NCBI GenBank assembly: GCA_026416355.1
Contig: JAOAFH010000031.1
Span: forward strand, 1 to 12,112
Length of the DNA stretch: 12,112 bases
Direction of reading: 5' to 3'
Source of the DNA: Clostridiales bacterium
GTDB lineage: Bacteria; Bacillota; Clostridia; Clostridiales; Caloramatoraceae
Shown here: positions 1-6,259 of the stretch, piece after piece
Layout of the letters: the number at the start of each line of letters is the position of its first letter
How positions within the stretch are numbered: the stretch's first letter is position 1
Program-made: the position numbers and the translations under genes
Notes under the pieces: generated by a model
Told to the model about the DNA's origin: nothing
Databases searched by the model: none
What the model saw: only the letters and a program-made list of their open reading frames with translations

Positions 1-36
1 TATAATGCCGATAAAAACTAGCCACAATGAATTCAT
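1..36 (-). CDS. N-terminus of a membrane protein, cut off by the window edge (possibly CstA-like)
   Basis: Only the first 12 codons are present. They read MNSLWLVFIGII, a hydrophobic start typical of a first transmembrane helix. The start is well supported: an AGGAGGGG Shine-Dalgarno (42-49, minus strand) sits 5 nt before the ATG at 36-34. The gene begins 25 bp after the stop of the preceding minus-strand gene, so the two are probably co-transcribed. The opening resembles carbon starvation protein A (CstA, a peptide/pyruvate transporter family) of Firmicutes, but 12 residues are far too few for identification. Any polytopic transporter could start this way. Confidence 0.6.
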   Translation of the reverse strand, partial: MNSLWLVFIGII

Positions 37-61
37 ACAAACCCCTCCTAATTTTTATATT

Positions 62-559
62 TTAAGGTGCAATTTTATACACCTTTTTAACCCTTTTACC
101 CTCTTTGTTGCAAAATATATCTTGTCCCCCTAAATTTATTGCCAAAAGTCTTGTATCAAACCATCCCTTTAACCCAAATAAAAATGTCTTAGAATTTCTA
201 AATCTTTTTATTTTTTCTATAGCTGAATTATCTATTTCTTCATATACTAATATCCCGTTTATATATGTAGACATATGGTTTTTATTTGGTTTTACAAATT
301 CACTCTCTGCCCTTTTTAGAAATTCAATAAACTCATCAACTACTTTAAGGTTTAAGTTTTTATAGTATTTTACAAATACAAACTCATTGTTTTCGTAGCT
401 ATCAATAACATCTTTTTTAGTCAAAAATGTTCTTCCATTTAATGCATAATGTTTAGCAAACATGTCCACTTTAAGCCCCAAAACTTCACTATCAACTTCT
501 ATATCAAAATATCTTTCAAACCTTCTTTTTAAAAAATCTATGTACCCCACTCTATCCAA
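62..559 (-). CDS. Conserved hypothetical protein, 165 aa (DUF8052-like?)
   Basis: A soluble-looking 165-residue protein with no signal peptide and no membrane segment. It is rich in Lys, Phe and aromatic residues, and its C-terminus is basic. The start codon is TTG (559-557), supported by a GGGGGGAT ribosome binding site about 8 nt upstream; no in-frame ATG occurs before residue 33. The central part (HMSTYINGILV, about residues 95-105) and the C-terminal part (FLFGLKGWFDTRLLAINL, about 125-143) look like conserved blocks. From memory they match a family of small uncharacterised clostridial proteins (DUF8052), a tentative assignment. No catalytic motif is visible. It probably forms a small operon with the membrane protein gene that follows 25 bp downstream. 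No convincing promoter was found upstream, only AT-rich sequence. Confidence 0.85.
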   Translation of the reverse strand: MDRVGYIDFLKRRFERYFDIEVDSEVLGLKVDMFAKHYALNGRTFLTKKDVIDSYENNEFVFVKYYKNLNLKVVDEFIEFLKRAESEFVKPNKNHMSTYINGILVYEEIDNSAIEKIKRFRNSKTFLFGLKGWFDTRLLAINLGGQDIFCNKEGKRVKKVYKIAP

Positions 560-724
560 AAAAATCCCCCCTATTGTTTATATATTAATTTCATCGCAAA
601 TTTATGAATACCTTTTTATATTTCATAAAATTAACATTTTTACACTTAATATGTTTATATTTACATTATAAAATAATTCTTCTAAAAATTTCTCGTAATT
701 CATTTCTGGCAGACAACTTAATAG

Positions 725-938
725 ATAAGCCATGAAACAACTTGAAAAGTATATTGATATAAACACTAGAACCTCTTTGATTTTCGATTTTAAAAATTCT
801 GTAATTCTAAGCATGAATGCTTAGAGCCGAGTCGTGCCTCTAGGATAGAGGCTGACGAGGGTAAGAATTTTTAAACACAGAAAATCTTAGAGGTTCTTTG
901 TGAAATATCATAATACTTTAATGTTGTTCATGGCTTAT
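725..938. repeat. 214-bp imperfect palindrome with long inverted arms
   Basis: The two arms pair over most of their length. Matching blocks from outside in are: 725-736 with 927-938 (12 bp, ATAAGCCATGAA), continuing through 737-741 with one bulged base; 746-760 with 905-919 (two mismatches); 768-776 with 889-897 (9 bp, AGAACCTCT); 779-785 with 880-886 (7 bp, GATTTTC); and 789-800 with 864-875 (12 bp). Between the arms is a GC-richer core (801-863) with two hairpins. The hairpin is far too long, and lacks the right T-tract, for an ordinary intrinsic terminator. It sits about 25 bp past the stop of the oxidoreductase gamma gene. It could be a structured RNA, a palindromic repeat or mobile element, or an inverted duplication. 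Whether copies exist elsewhere in the genome cannot be seen here. Confidence 0.85.
801..863 (+). ncRNA. Possible structured RNA core inside the palindrome
   Basis: The core holds two hairpins at the tip of the long stem, making a three-way junction. Hairpin 1 is 806-825 (CTAAGCAT/ATGCTTAG). Hairpin 2 has GCCTCTA (836-842) paired with TAGAGGC (846-852) around GGA, extended by GTC/GAC (831-833 with 854-856) and CC/GG (827-828 with 859-860). Between these last two helices, GA (829-830) faces GA (857-858). Read as plus-strand RNA this gives tandem sheared G-A pairs, a common RNA building block; the minus strand would have UC facing UC instead. This is why I favour the plus strand. The segment is visibly GC-richer than its AT-rich surroundings. 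It matches no riboswitch or ribozyme family I recognise, and no promoter was identified. Confidence 0.3.
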
Positions 939-963
939 TATAGTTATTTAAAAAAGATACTTA

Positions 964-1494
964 TTATCTTGCGAACTCTGCTCCTCTTTCAAGAGCCTTT
1001 TTATTTAATTCAAAAAATTGTTCTTTTCCATGGTGCTTTAATGCATTTAAAAGTGATTCCATTGAAACTATCTTTGTCTTTTCAACAAGAGCACCAAGTA
1101 ATACCATGTTGGCAATCTTCTTTGAACCTACTTCTTCTGCTACTGTTTGAGCAGGAATTTTAATAACTTCTATATCATCTCTTTCTGGTTCTCTATTTAC
1201 AAGGTCACTATCTATTATTAATAGTCCACCTTTTACAACATGGCTTTCAAATTTATCAAGAGATGGTCTATTCATAACTACTACTGTTGTTGCATCAACA
1301 ACAAGTGGTGAACCAATTGGTTCATCTGAAATTATAACCGAACAGTTTGATGTACCCCCACGCATTTCAGGTCCATATGATGGGAACCATGAAACATTTA
1401 AATCTTCTTCAAGTCCTGCATAAGCTAGGAATTTTCCCATTGATAAAATTCCTTGTCCTCCGAAACCAGCAAAAATAATTTCTTGATTTGCCAT
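964..1494 (-). CDS. 2-oxoacid:ferredoxin oxidoreductase, gamma subunit
   Basis: A 176-residue protein of the pyruvate/ketoisovalerate oxidoreductase catalytic-domain (POR gamma) family. It forms part of the four-subunit enzyme that decarboxylates 2-oxoacids with CoA and ferredoxin, and the gamma domain helps bind CoA. The glycine-rich motif GFGGQG is at residues 10-15, and the family block FPSYGPEMRGGTSNCSVIIS follows at about 37-56. Length is normal for a separate gamma chain. The start is supported by an AGGGGAGGTGAA ribosome binding site. It lies 1 bp after the beta gene and is the last gene of the operon, ending in tandem TAATAA stops. About 25 bp further on begins the large palindrome. 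Confidence 0.95.
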   Translation of the reverse strand: MANQEIIFAGFGGQGILSMGKFLAYAGLEEDLNVSWFPSYGPEMRGGTSNCSVIISDEPIGSPLVVDATTVVVMNRPSLDKFESHVVKGGLLIIDSDLVNREPERDDIEVIKIPAQTVAEEVGSKKIANMVLLGALVEKTKIVSMESLLNALKHHGKEQFFELNKKALERGAEFAR

Positions 1495-1495
1495 A

Positions 1496-2248
1496 TTATT
1501 TCACCTCCCCTGTAGTTGCATCCTTTTTAACTCCAAGTGGATAGTATGGAATCATATTGTCTCTTAGCCACTTGATTGATTCGTTTGGTGAAAGTCCCCA
1601 GTTAGTTGGACAAATTGATAGCACTTCTACAAAGGAGAATCCAAGTCCCTTTAATTGTATTTCAAATGCCTTCTTAATTGCCTTCTTAGCCTTTATTATG
1701 TTTGGTACGCTATCAACTGATACTCTTTCTACATATACAGCACCATCTAGAGTTGAAATCATTTCTGATACTCTAATTGGATGTCCTGCTGTATTTACAT
1801 CTCTTCCGTATGGTGATGTTTCTGTTACTTGTCCTGGAAGTGTAGTAGGTGCCATTTGTCCACCAGTCATTCCGTATATAGCATTGTTAACAAATATTGT
1901 TGTAATTTTTTCTCCTCTTGCTGCAGCATGTATTATTTCTGCTGTACCTATCGCTGCAAGGTCTCCATCTCCTTGGTATGTAAATACTACGCTGTCTGGA
2001 ACTGATCTTTTAATTCCTGTAGCAACTGCTGGTGCTCTACCATGAGCTGCTTCGTACATATCACATGTAAAATAATCATATGCTAAAACTGAACATCCAA
2101 CAGGTGCAACACCTATTGTCTTGTCAAGTATTCCAAGCTCATCTATTACTTCTGCAACTAATCTATGAATAACACCATGTGTACAACCTGGGCAATAATG
2201 TGTTGGCACATCAAGTAATGCCTTTGGTCTTTCAAATACTACTGCCAT
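1496..2248 (-). CDS. 2-oxoacid:ferredoxin oxidoreductase, beta (TPP-binding) subunit
   Basis: A 250-residue thiamine-diphosphate-binding subunit. The TPP/Mg motif runs from GDGD (93-96) to NN (121-122), followed by AIYGMTGGQMAPTT. Cys19 and Cys22 (YCPGC), Cys52 (PVGCS) and Cys213 (SICPTNWG) are placed as expected for the ligands of the proximal [4Fe-4S] cluster of this family. With the alpha subunit it forms the active site that decarboxylates the 2-oxoacid and passes electrons to the cluster. Its ATG shares one base with the TAA of the alpha gene (TAATG), suggesting translational coupling, and a GGAGGTG site lies inside the end of the alpha gene. The sequence alone does not separate 2-oxoisovalerate from 2-oxoglutarate specificity. 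Names in use include VorA and KorB. Confidence 0.95.
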   Translation of the reverse strand: MAVVFERPKALLDVPTHYCPGCTHGVIHRLVAEVIDELGILDKTIGVAPVGCSVLAYDYFTCDMYEAAHGRAPAVATGIKRSVPDSVVFTYQGDGDLAAIGTAEIIHAAARGEKITTIFVNNAIYGMTGGQMAPTTLPGQVTETSPYGRDVNTAGHPIRVSEMISTLDGAVYVERVSVDSVPNIIKAKKAIKKAFEIQLKGLGFSFVEVLSICPTNWGLSPNESIKWLRDNMIPYYPLGVKKDATTGEVK

Positions 2249-3318
2249 TATTTTGCACCTCCTACAATCCCCTTGATTCTGTTTGCAACTTCAGCTGGAG
2301 TTGGAACCATACCACCGCTTCTTCCATAGAAGTGAACTGGCTTTCTTCCGTTAACTGAAAGTGCAACGTCCTCTACCATTTGTCCACAGCTCATTTCAAC
2401 TGAAATAAATCCGTTCTTAGTCTTATCCATAACTTTTTCAAATGCTTCAGTTGGGAATGGCCATAGAGTTATTGGTCTAATTAAACCTACGTTTATTCCT
2501 TCTTTCTTTAGCATCTTAATTGCGTTCTTACAGATTCTTGCAAGTGTTCCATATGCAACAATTACTAAATCCATTTCTTCATCACAGTTATATAGTTCAT
2601 ATCTTACTTCATTGTTTTCTATTTCTTTATATTTAGCTTGAAGCTTATTGTTGTGGTCTTCTAGTTCTTCTGGCTTTAAGAATAGTGAGTTTATTATATT
2701 ATGCTTTTCTCTTCCTCTTAGTCCATTTGCTGCCCATGTCTTTTCTGGTAATTCCTTCTTTGGTCTTTCTTTGAATTCAACTGGTTCCATCATTTGACCA
2801 AGCATACCGTCTCCCATAACCATTACAGGAGTTCTATATTTATCAGCTACATCAAAGGCATCTTGTACTAAGTCAACCATTTCTTGAACTGAAGCTGGAG
2901 CAAATACTACTAACTTATAGTCTCCATGTCCGCCACCTTTAGTTGCTTGGAAATAGTCTGATTGAGCTGGTTGAATACCACCAAGTCCAGGGCCTCCACG
3001 AACAATGTTTATGATAACACATGGAAGTTCTGCACCTGCTATATATGAAATACCTTCTGCCTTTAAGCTTATTCCAGGGCTTGATGAAGATGTCATAACC
3101 CTAACTCCAGTACCTGCAGCACCATATACCATGTTGATTGCTGCAACTTCACTTTCTGCTTGAAGATATACCCTTCCTACCTTTGGCATTCTTCTTGACA
3201 TATAAGCTGCTACCTCTGTTTGAGGTGTTATTGGATATCCAAAGAAACATTGGCATCCAGCTTGAATGGCAGCTTCTCCAATTGCTTCATTTCCTTTCAT
3301 TAATACCTTTTCAGCCAT
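2248..3318 (-). CDS. vorB: 3-methyl-2-oxobutanoate:ferredoxin oxidoreductase, alpha subunit (VorB type)
   Basis: A 356-residue alpha chain made of the pyrimidine-binding domain (about 1-235) and the transketolase-C-like domain II (about 245-350). Visible signatures are GYPITPQTE (27-35), the acidic QAESEVAAINMVYGAAG block, TSSSSPGISL, and GGPGLGGIQPAQSDYFQATK. This arrangement, with the 'MKGNEAIGEAAIQAG' opening, closely resembles clostridial proteins annotated as 3-methyl-2-oxobutanoate dehydrogenase subunit VorB, so branched-chain 2-oxoacids from Val, Leu and Ile are the likely substrates. Substrate choice is inferred from family resemblance and from the ptb/buk neighbours; 2-oxoglutarate or arylpyruvate remain possible. 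The ribosome binding site is AAGGAGGT, 8 nt before the ATG. The ferredoxin-like delta gene precedes it by 22 bp. Confidence 0.93.
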   Translation of the reverse strand: MAEKVLMKGNEAIGEAAIQAGCQCFFGYPITPQTEVAAYMSRRMPKVGRVYLQAESEVAAINMVYGAAGTGVRVMTSSSSPGISLKAEGISYIAGAELPCVIINIVRGGPGLGGIQPAQSDYFQATKGGGHGDYKLVVFAPASVQEMVDLVQDAFDVADKYRTPVMVMGDGMLGQMMEPVEFKERPKKELPEKTWAANGLRGREKHNIINSLFLKPEELEDHNNKLQAKYKEIENNEVRYELYNCDEEMDLVIVAYGTLARICKNAIKMLKKEGINVGLIRPITLWPFPTEAFEKVMDKTKNGFISVEMSCGQMVEDVALSVNGRKPVHFYGRSGGMVPTPAEVANRIKGIVGGAK

Positions 3319-3340
3319 CTAGCTTACCTCCTTAAACCCT

Positions 3341-3550
3341 TTATTTTTCAACCTTTATTACAACATCAGGACAGATTCTTGCACATGACGCACATGCTAT
3401 ACACTTATCGTTATTATCTCCCTTTACAGTTGCTGGGTGATATCCCTTTGTGTTTAGCTTTTCATCAAATTCAATTATTTTTACTGGACAAACTTCGATA
3501 CAAAGTCCACAGCCTTTGCATCTGTCTTCTCTAAAAGTTACCTTTCCCAT
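3341..3550 (-). CDS. 2-oxoacid:ferredoxin oxidoreductase, delta subunit (2[4Fe-4S] ferredoxin-like)
   Basis: A 69-residue polyferredoxin chain with two complete CxxCxxCxxxCP motifs: Cys11, 14, 17 and 21 (CKGCGLCIEVCP), and Cys50, 53, 56 and 60 (CIACASCARICP). Each motif would hold one [4Fe-4S] cluster with its partner region. It carries electrons from the TPP site to soluble ferredoxin. The reading frame is open six codons further upstream, but I chose the ATG at 3550 because a TTAGGAGG site lies 6 nt before it. It is the first of the four oxidoreductase genes and follows the P-loop ATPase gene by 30 bp, with no promoter or terminator seen between. Confidence 0.95.
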   Translation of the reverse strand: MGKVTFREDRCKGCGLCIEVCPVKIIEFDEKLNTKGYHPATVKGDNNDKCIACASCARICPDVVIKVEK

Positions 3551-3580
3551 AGCTAACCTCCTAATCAAAATATATATTTC

Positions 3581-4258
3581 TTAATCAAGATACTTTCTCC
3601 AAGGTGGTAGCATAAATATCTTGATTGGGAAAACTTCATTTTGTATTTTGTCTTTAACACTATCCACTAGGTCTTCTCTAACAACTGTATATCTTAATGG
3701 AATATTTGTTAATTTTGATACTTCTTCTGCCACCTTTTGACCTTCCAAAATATGGTCTATGGTTGTTTCATAAGAAAGGTTAGTATTATTAACTAAGTAC
3801 TTCACCTTTAGTCTTGAAGCAGCTTCAATGTCTTTTATATATTCCATTACACCTAAAGCATCCTTTGTAAAAGGTCTTGTGGTGTTAATTACAAAATACA
3901 TGTCATATTCTTCCATGTTAAAGTATCTATTATATTGACCAAGGGCAACAGCCCCTTGGTCATCTCCACCTACATCTAAAACTACATCATAGCTTTTATC
4001 ATTAAATGCTACCAATGTATCTAAAGGAATTGTTCCAAGTTCTGCATTTGCCATTTCTTTTGGTGTTGCTATAACCTTTATACCAAGACTCTCTAGATAT
4101 TCCTTTTCATCCCTTGTACAAAAATATGGATTTACTATATCTAAGTCGGCTATGCATACCTTTTTACCTTGGTTTCTTAAATTTACTGCATAGTTTATTG
4201 AAATTTCTGTTTTACCACTTCCAAAATGTCCTGTAAAAATTCTAATTCTTGACTCCAT
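3581..4258 (-). CDS. P-loop ATPase of the MinD/CobQ-like fold, unknown role
   Basis: A 225-residue soluble nucleotide-binding protein. The Walker A loop is at residues 10-17 (GHFGSGKT). ADLDIVNPYF (37-46) and DVVLDVGGDDQGA (91-103) look like the switch and Walker B regions of the SIMIBI class (MinD, ParA, CobQ/CobB, NifH relatives). The Walker A is GHFGSGKT rather than KGGxGKT, so the 'signature lysine' of the deviant Walker A is missing; dimer-dependent ATPase behaviour like MinD should not be assumed. No Cys pair for a bridging cluster is evident. It sits between buk2 (11 bp) and the oxidoreductase delta gene (30 bp), inside the operon. That placement suggests a role in assembling or controlling the Fe-S oxidoreductase, but this is inference only. 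The ribosome binding site is a weaker AGGATG. Confidence 0.85.
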   Translation of the reverse strand: MESRIRIFTGHFGSGKTEISINYAVNLRNQGKKVCIADLDIVNPYFCTRDEKEYLESLGIKVIATPKEMANAELGTIPLDTLVAFNDKSYDVVLDVGGDDQGAVALGQYNRYFNMEEYDMYFVINTTRPFTKDALGVMEYIKDIEAASRLKVKYLVNNTNLSYETTIDHILEGQKVAEEVSKLTNIPLRYTVVREDLVDSVKDKIQNEVFPIKIFMLPPWRKYLD

Positions 4259-4269
4259 AATATCACATC

Positions 4270-5337
4270 CTACTTATATTCCTTAGCTGTCTCTTCTCCC
4301 TTTAGTACTCTAAGTCCACCTTCTGCAAGCGCAAGCATTTCGTCTTCTCCAGGATATACAACAACAGGTGATATAAAGCTTACCCTTTCCTTTATCCAGC
4401 TTACATATTCCTCTCCGTATGCAAGTCCTCCAGTTAAAATAACTGCATCTACTTCTCCCTTTAAAACTGCCGCACAGCTTCCTATTTCCTTTGCAACTTG
4501 ATATGCCATAGCTTTATATAGAAGTTCTGCTTCCTTGTTACCTTCGTCCATCATTTTCTTTACTTCTCTACCATCGTTTGTTCCAAGGTATGCAACAAGG
4601 CCACCCTTTCCTGTTATCTTTTTCTTTATTTCATCTTGTGTATATTTTCCCGAGAAACACATCTTAACAAGGTCTCCAACAGGAACTCCTCCTGAACGCT
4701 CTGGTGAGAATGGTCCTTCCCCATCTAGTGCGTTGTTTACATCAACTATTCTTCCCTTTTTATGAGCACCAACTGAGATTCCTCCACCCATGTGTGCCAC
4801 TATTAAATTTAAATCTTCGTATTTTACTCCCTTTTCCTTTGCATATCTTTTAGCAACTGCCTTTTGATTTCGTGCATGGAATATACTCTTTCTTTCTATC
4901 TCTGGCATACCAGATATTCTAGCAACTTCATGCATTTCATCAACAACAACAGGGTCAACTATAAATGAAGGTATGTTGTATGTTTTTGCTATCTCATAGG
5001 CAATAACTCCACCTAAGTTTGAAGCATGTTGTCCTTGAACACCTATCTTTAAATCCTCTAGCATTTTTTCATTAACTGAATATGTACCGCCTTCAATTGG
5101 CTTTAAAAGTCCTCCACGACCAACTACCGCATTTAATGAACTTAATTCTACTCCCTTATCTTCTATAGCCTTTATTATCACGTTTTTTCTAAATTCGTAT
5201 TGATCAAATATAGTAGAATATGGAGCTAGTTCCTCTGCAGAGTGTCTAAGTGTTTCAACAAAAACAGGTTCTATTCCATCGTATACAGCTATTTTTGTTG
5301 AAGTTGAACCTGGATTGATAATAAGCATTCTAAACAT
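4270..5337 (-). CDS. buk: Butyrate kinase (second copy)
   Basis: A 355-residue acyl kinase of the acetokinase/ASKHA family that converts acyl phosphate plus ADP to the free acid and ATP in the cytosol. Family motifs are the N-terminal INPGSTSTK phosphate loop, GRGGLLKPIEGGTY, VAHMGGGISVG, GPFSPERSGGVPVGDLV and LTGGLAYGEE. The frame is open for 11 more codons, but the ATG at 5337 has a strong AAAGGGAGG site 7 nt upstream and gives the usual butyrate kinase length. It follows ptb by 19 bp and precedes the P-loop ATPase by 11 bp. It is a diverged paralog of the kinase upstream of ptb; compared with that copy it has one extra residue before GPFSPER. The physiological substrate may be butyryl-, isobutyryl- or isovaleryl-phosphate. 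Confidence 0.95.
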   Translation of the reverse strand: MFRMLIINPGSTSTKIAVYDGIEPVFVETLRHSAEELAPYSTIFDQYEFRKNVIIKAIEDKGVELSSLNAVVGRGGLLKPIEGGTYSVNEKMLEDLKIGVQGQHASNLGGVIAYEIAKTYNIPSFIVDPVVVDEMHEVARISGMPEIERKSIFHARNQKAVAKRYAKEKGVKYEDLNLIVAHMGGGISVGAHKKGRIVDVNNALDGEGPFSPERSGGVPVGDLVKMCFSGKYTQDEIKKKITGKGGLVAYLGTNDGREVKKMMDEGNKEAELLYKAMAYQVAKEIGSCAAVLKGEVDAVILTGGLAYGEEYVSWIKERVSFISPVVVYPGEDEMLALAEGGLRVLKGEETAKEYK

Positions 5338-5356
5338 TGTTTGACCTCCCTTTAAA

Positions 5357-6259
5357 TTATAGACATGCAACTAGGCATGCAAGAGCTATTGAATAAAGCT
5401 TACTTTCATTACTATCTGCTCTTGAAGTTAGTATCACTGGTGCTGCAGCTCCTATTAAAATACCTCCGTTTTTAGCATTTGCAGTATATGTTAATGTCTT
5501 ATACATTACATTACCTGTTTCTATGTTTGGAACTAATATTATATCAGCGTGACCTGCAACTGGGCTCTTTATTCCCTTGTGCTTTGCTGCTTCTTCTGAA
5601 AGTGCATTATCTATAGCAAGAGGTCCATCTACTATACATCCCTTTATTTGCCCTCTGTCATTCATCTTTGATAGTGCCGCTGCATCTAGTGTTGGTGGCA
5701 TATCTGGATTTACAACTTCAACTGCTGCAACTGGTGCCACCTTTGGCATTTCTATTCCAATTGCATGTGCTACCTTAACAGCATTTTCAAGTATTTGCTT
5801 TTTAGTGTTTAAATCTGGAGCAACGTTCATTGCTGCATCTGTAACCATTAAAATTCTTTGAAGAGCTGGAACTTCAAATACTGCAACGTGGGATAATACT
5901 CTTCCTGTTCTAAGTCCCTTTTCTTTATCTAATACTGCTCTTAAAAATGTTGCTGTATCAACTAATCCCTTCATTAGCATATCTGCCTTTTTTGTTGAAA
6001 CTAGTTCAACTGCCTTCATGGCTGCCTTTGCATTGTCCTTTTCATCTATAACTTCAAAGTCATTTAAATCAATTCCTAGTGTATTTGCTATTTCTTCTAT
6101 CTTTTGTTTATCTCCAACTAAAACTGCATCTGCAAGACCAAGTTTTTTAGCATCTCTAACAGCTTCTAAAACAGGCTCATCCTGTGCTACTGCAACAGCA
6201 ATTTTTTTGGTTTCTCCACACTTTACCTTGTCTAAAATTTCGTCAAATGTCTTAATCAT
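5357..6259 (-). CDS. ptb: Phosphate butyryltransferase
   Basis: A 300-residue enzyme of the phosphate acetyl/butyryl transferase family, at the usual length for Ptb. It exchanges CoA for phosphate on short acyl-CoA thioesters, giving acyl phosphate for the kinases on either side. Recognisable blocks are AVAQDEPVLEAVRDAKKLGL (about 23-42), MLMKGLVDTATFLRAVL (about 95-111), RILMVTDAAMNV and ILVPNIETGNVMYKTL, ending in the Ptb-like GGILIGAAAPVILTSRAD. The ATG overlaps the TGA of the upstream kinase (ATGA), and a GAGGTG ribosome binding site lies inside the end of that gene, so translation is probably coupled. The C-terminal tail ALACLVACL is hydrophobic, but no membrane role is implied. Confidence 0.96.
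   Translation of the reverse strand: MIKTFDEILDKVKCGETKKIAVAVAQDEPVLEAVRDAKKLGLADAVLVGDKQKIEEIANTLGIDLNDFEVIDEKDNAKAAMKAVELVSTKKADMLMKGLVDTATFLRAVLDKEKGLRTGRVLSHVAVFEVPALQRILMVTDAAMNVAPDLNTKKQILENAVKVAHAIGIEMPKVAPVAAVEVVNPDMPPTLDAAALSKMNDRGQIKGCIVDGPLAIDNALSEEAAKHKGIKSPVAGHADIILVPNIETGNVMYKTLTYTANAKNGGILIGAAAPVILTSRADSNESKLYSIALACLVACL

Larger units (their letters stand above)
560..963. other. 404-bp intergenic region dominated by a large palindrome
   Basis: This gap lies between the end of the oxidoreductase operon and the 165-aa gene. Positions 725-938 are the long inverted repeat described separately. Positions 573-724 are very AT-rich and hold no convincing gene or promoter, though they must supply the leader of the TTG-start gene. 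A minus-strand reading frame at 623-814 (63 codons from an ATG) overlaps the left arm of the palindrome. It has no ribosome binding site, an in-frame TAA lies just upstream of its ATG, and it matches nothing I know. I do not call it a gene. Confidence 0.7.

Noticed and set aside
623..814. Small minus-strand gene of 63 codons
   Set aside because: It has no ribosome binding site, an in-frame TAA lies just upstream, no recognisable homolog is known to me, and half of it is palindrome arm.
831..884. Possible hammerhead ribozyme (GTC, CTGACGA, GAAA elements in order)
   Set aside because: CTGACGA at 852-858 fits CUGANGA, and GTC and GAAA occur nearby. However, GTG between GTC and the stem I hairpin breaks the junction, and no stem II hairpin forms between CTGACGA and GAAA, so the fold cannot be made.
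725..938. Ordinary rho-independent terminator of the oxidoreductase operon
   Set aside because: The stem is far longer than a terminator, is interrupted by mismatched blocks, and is not followed by a uridine tract on the minus strand.
718..946. Integron attC site
   Set aside because: The palindrome size would fit, but the outer ends lack the RYYYAAC and GTTRRRY core sites, and there is no integrase or cassette structure.
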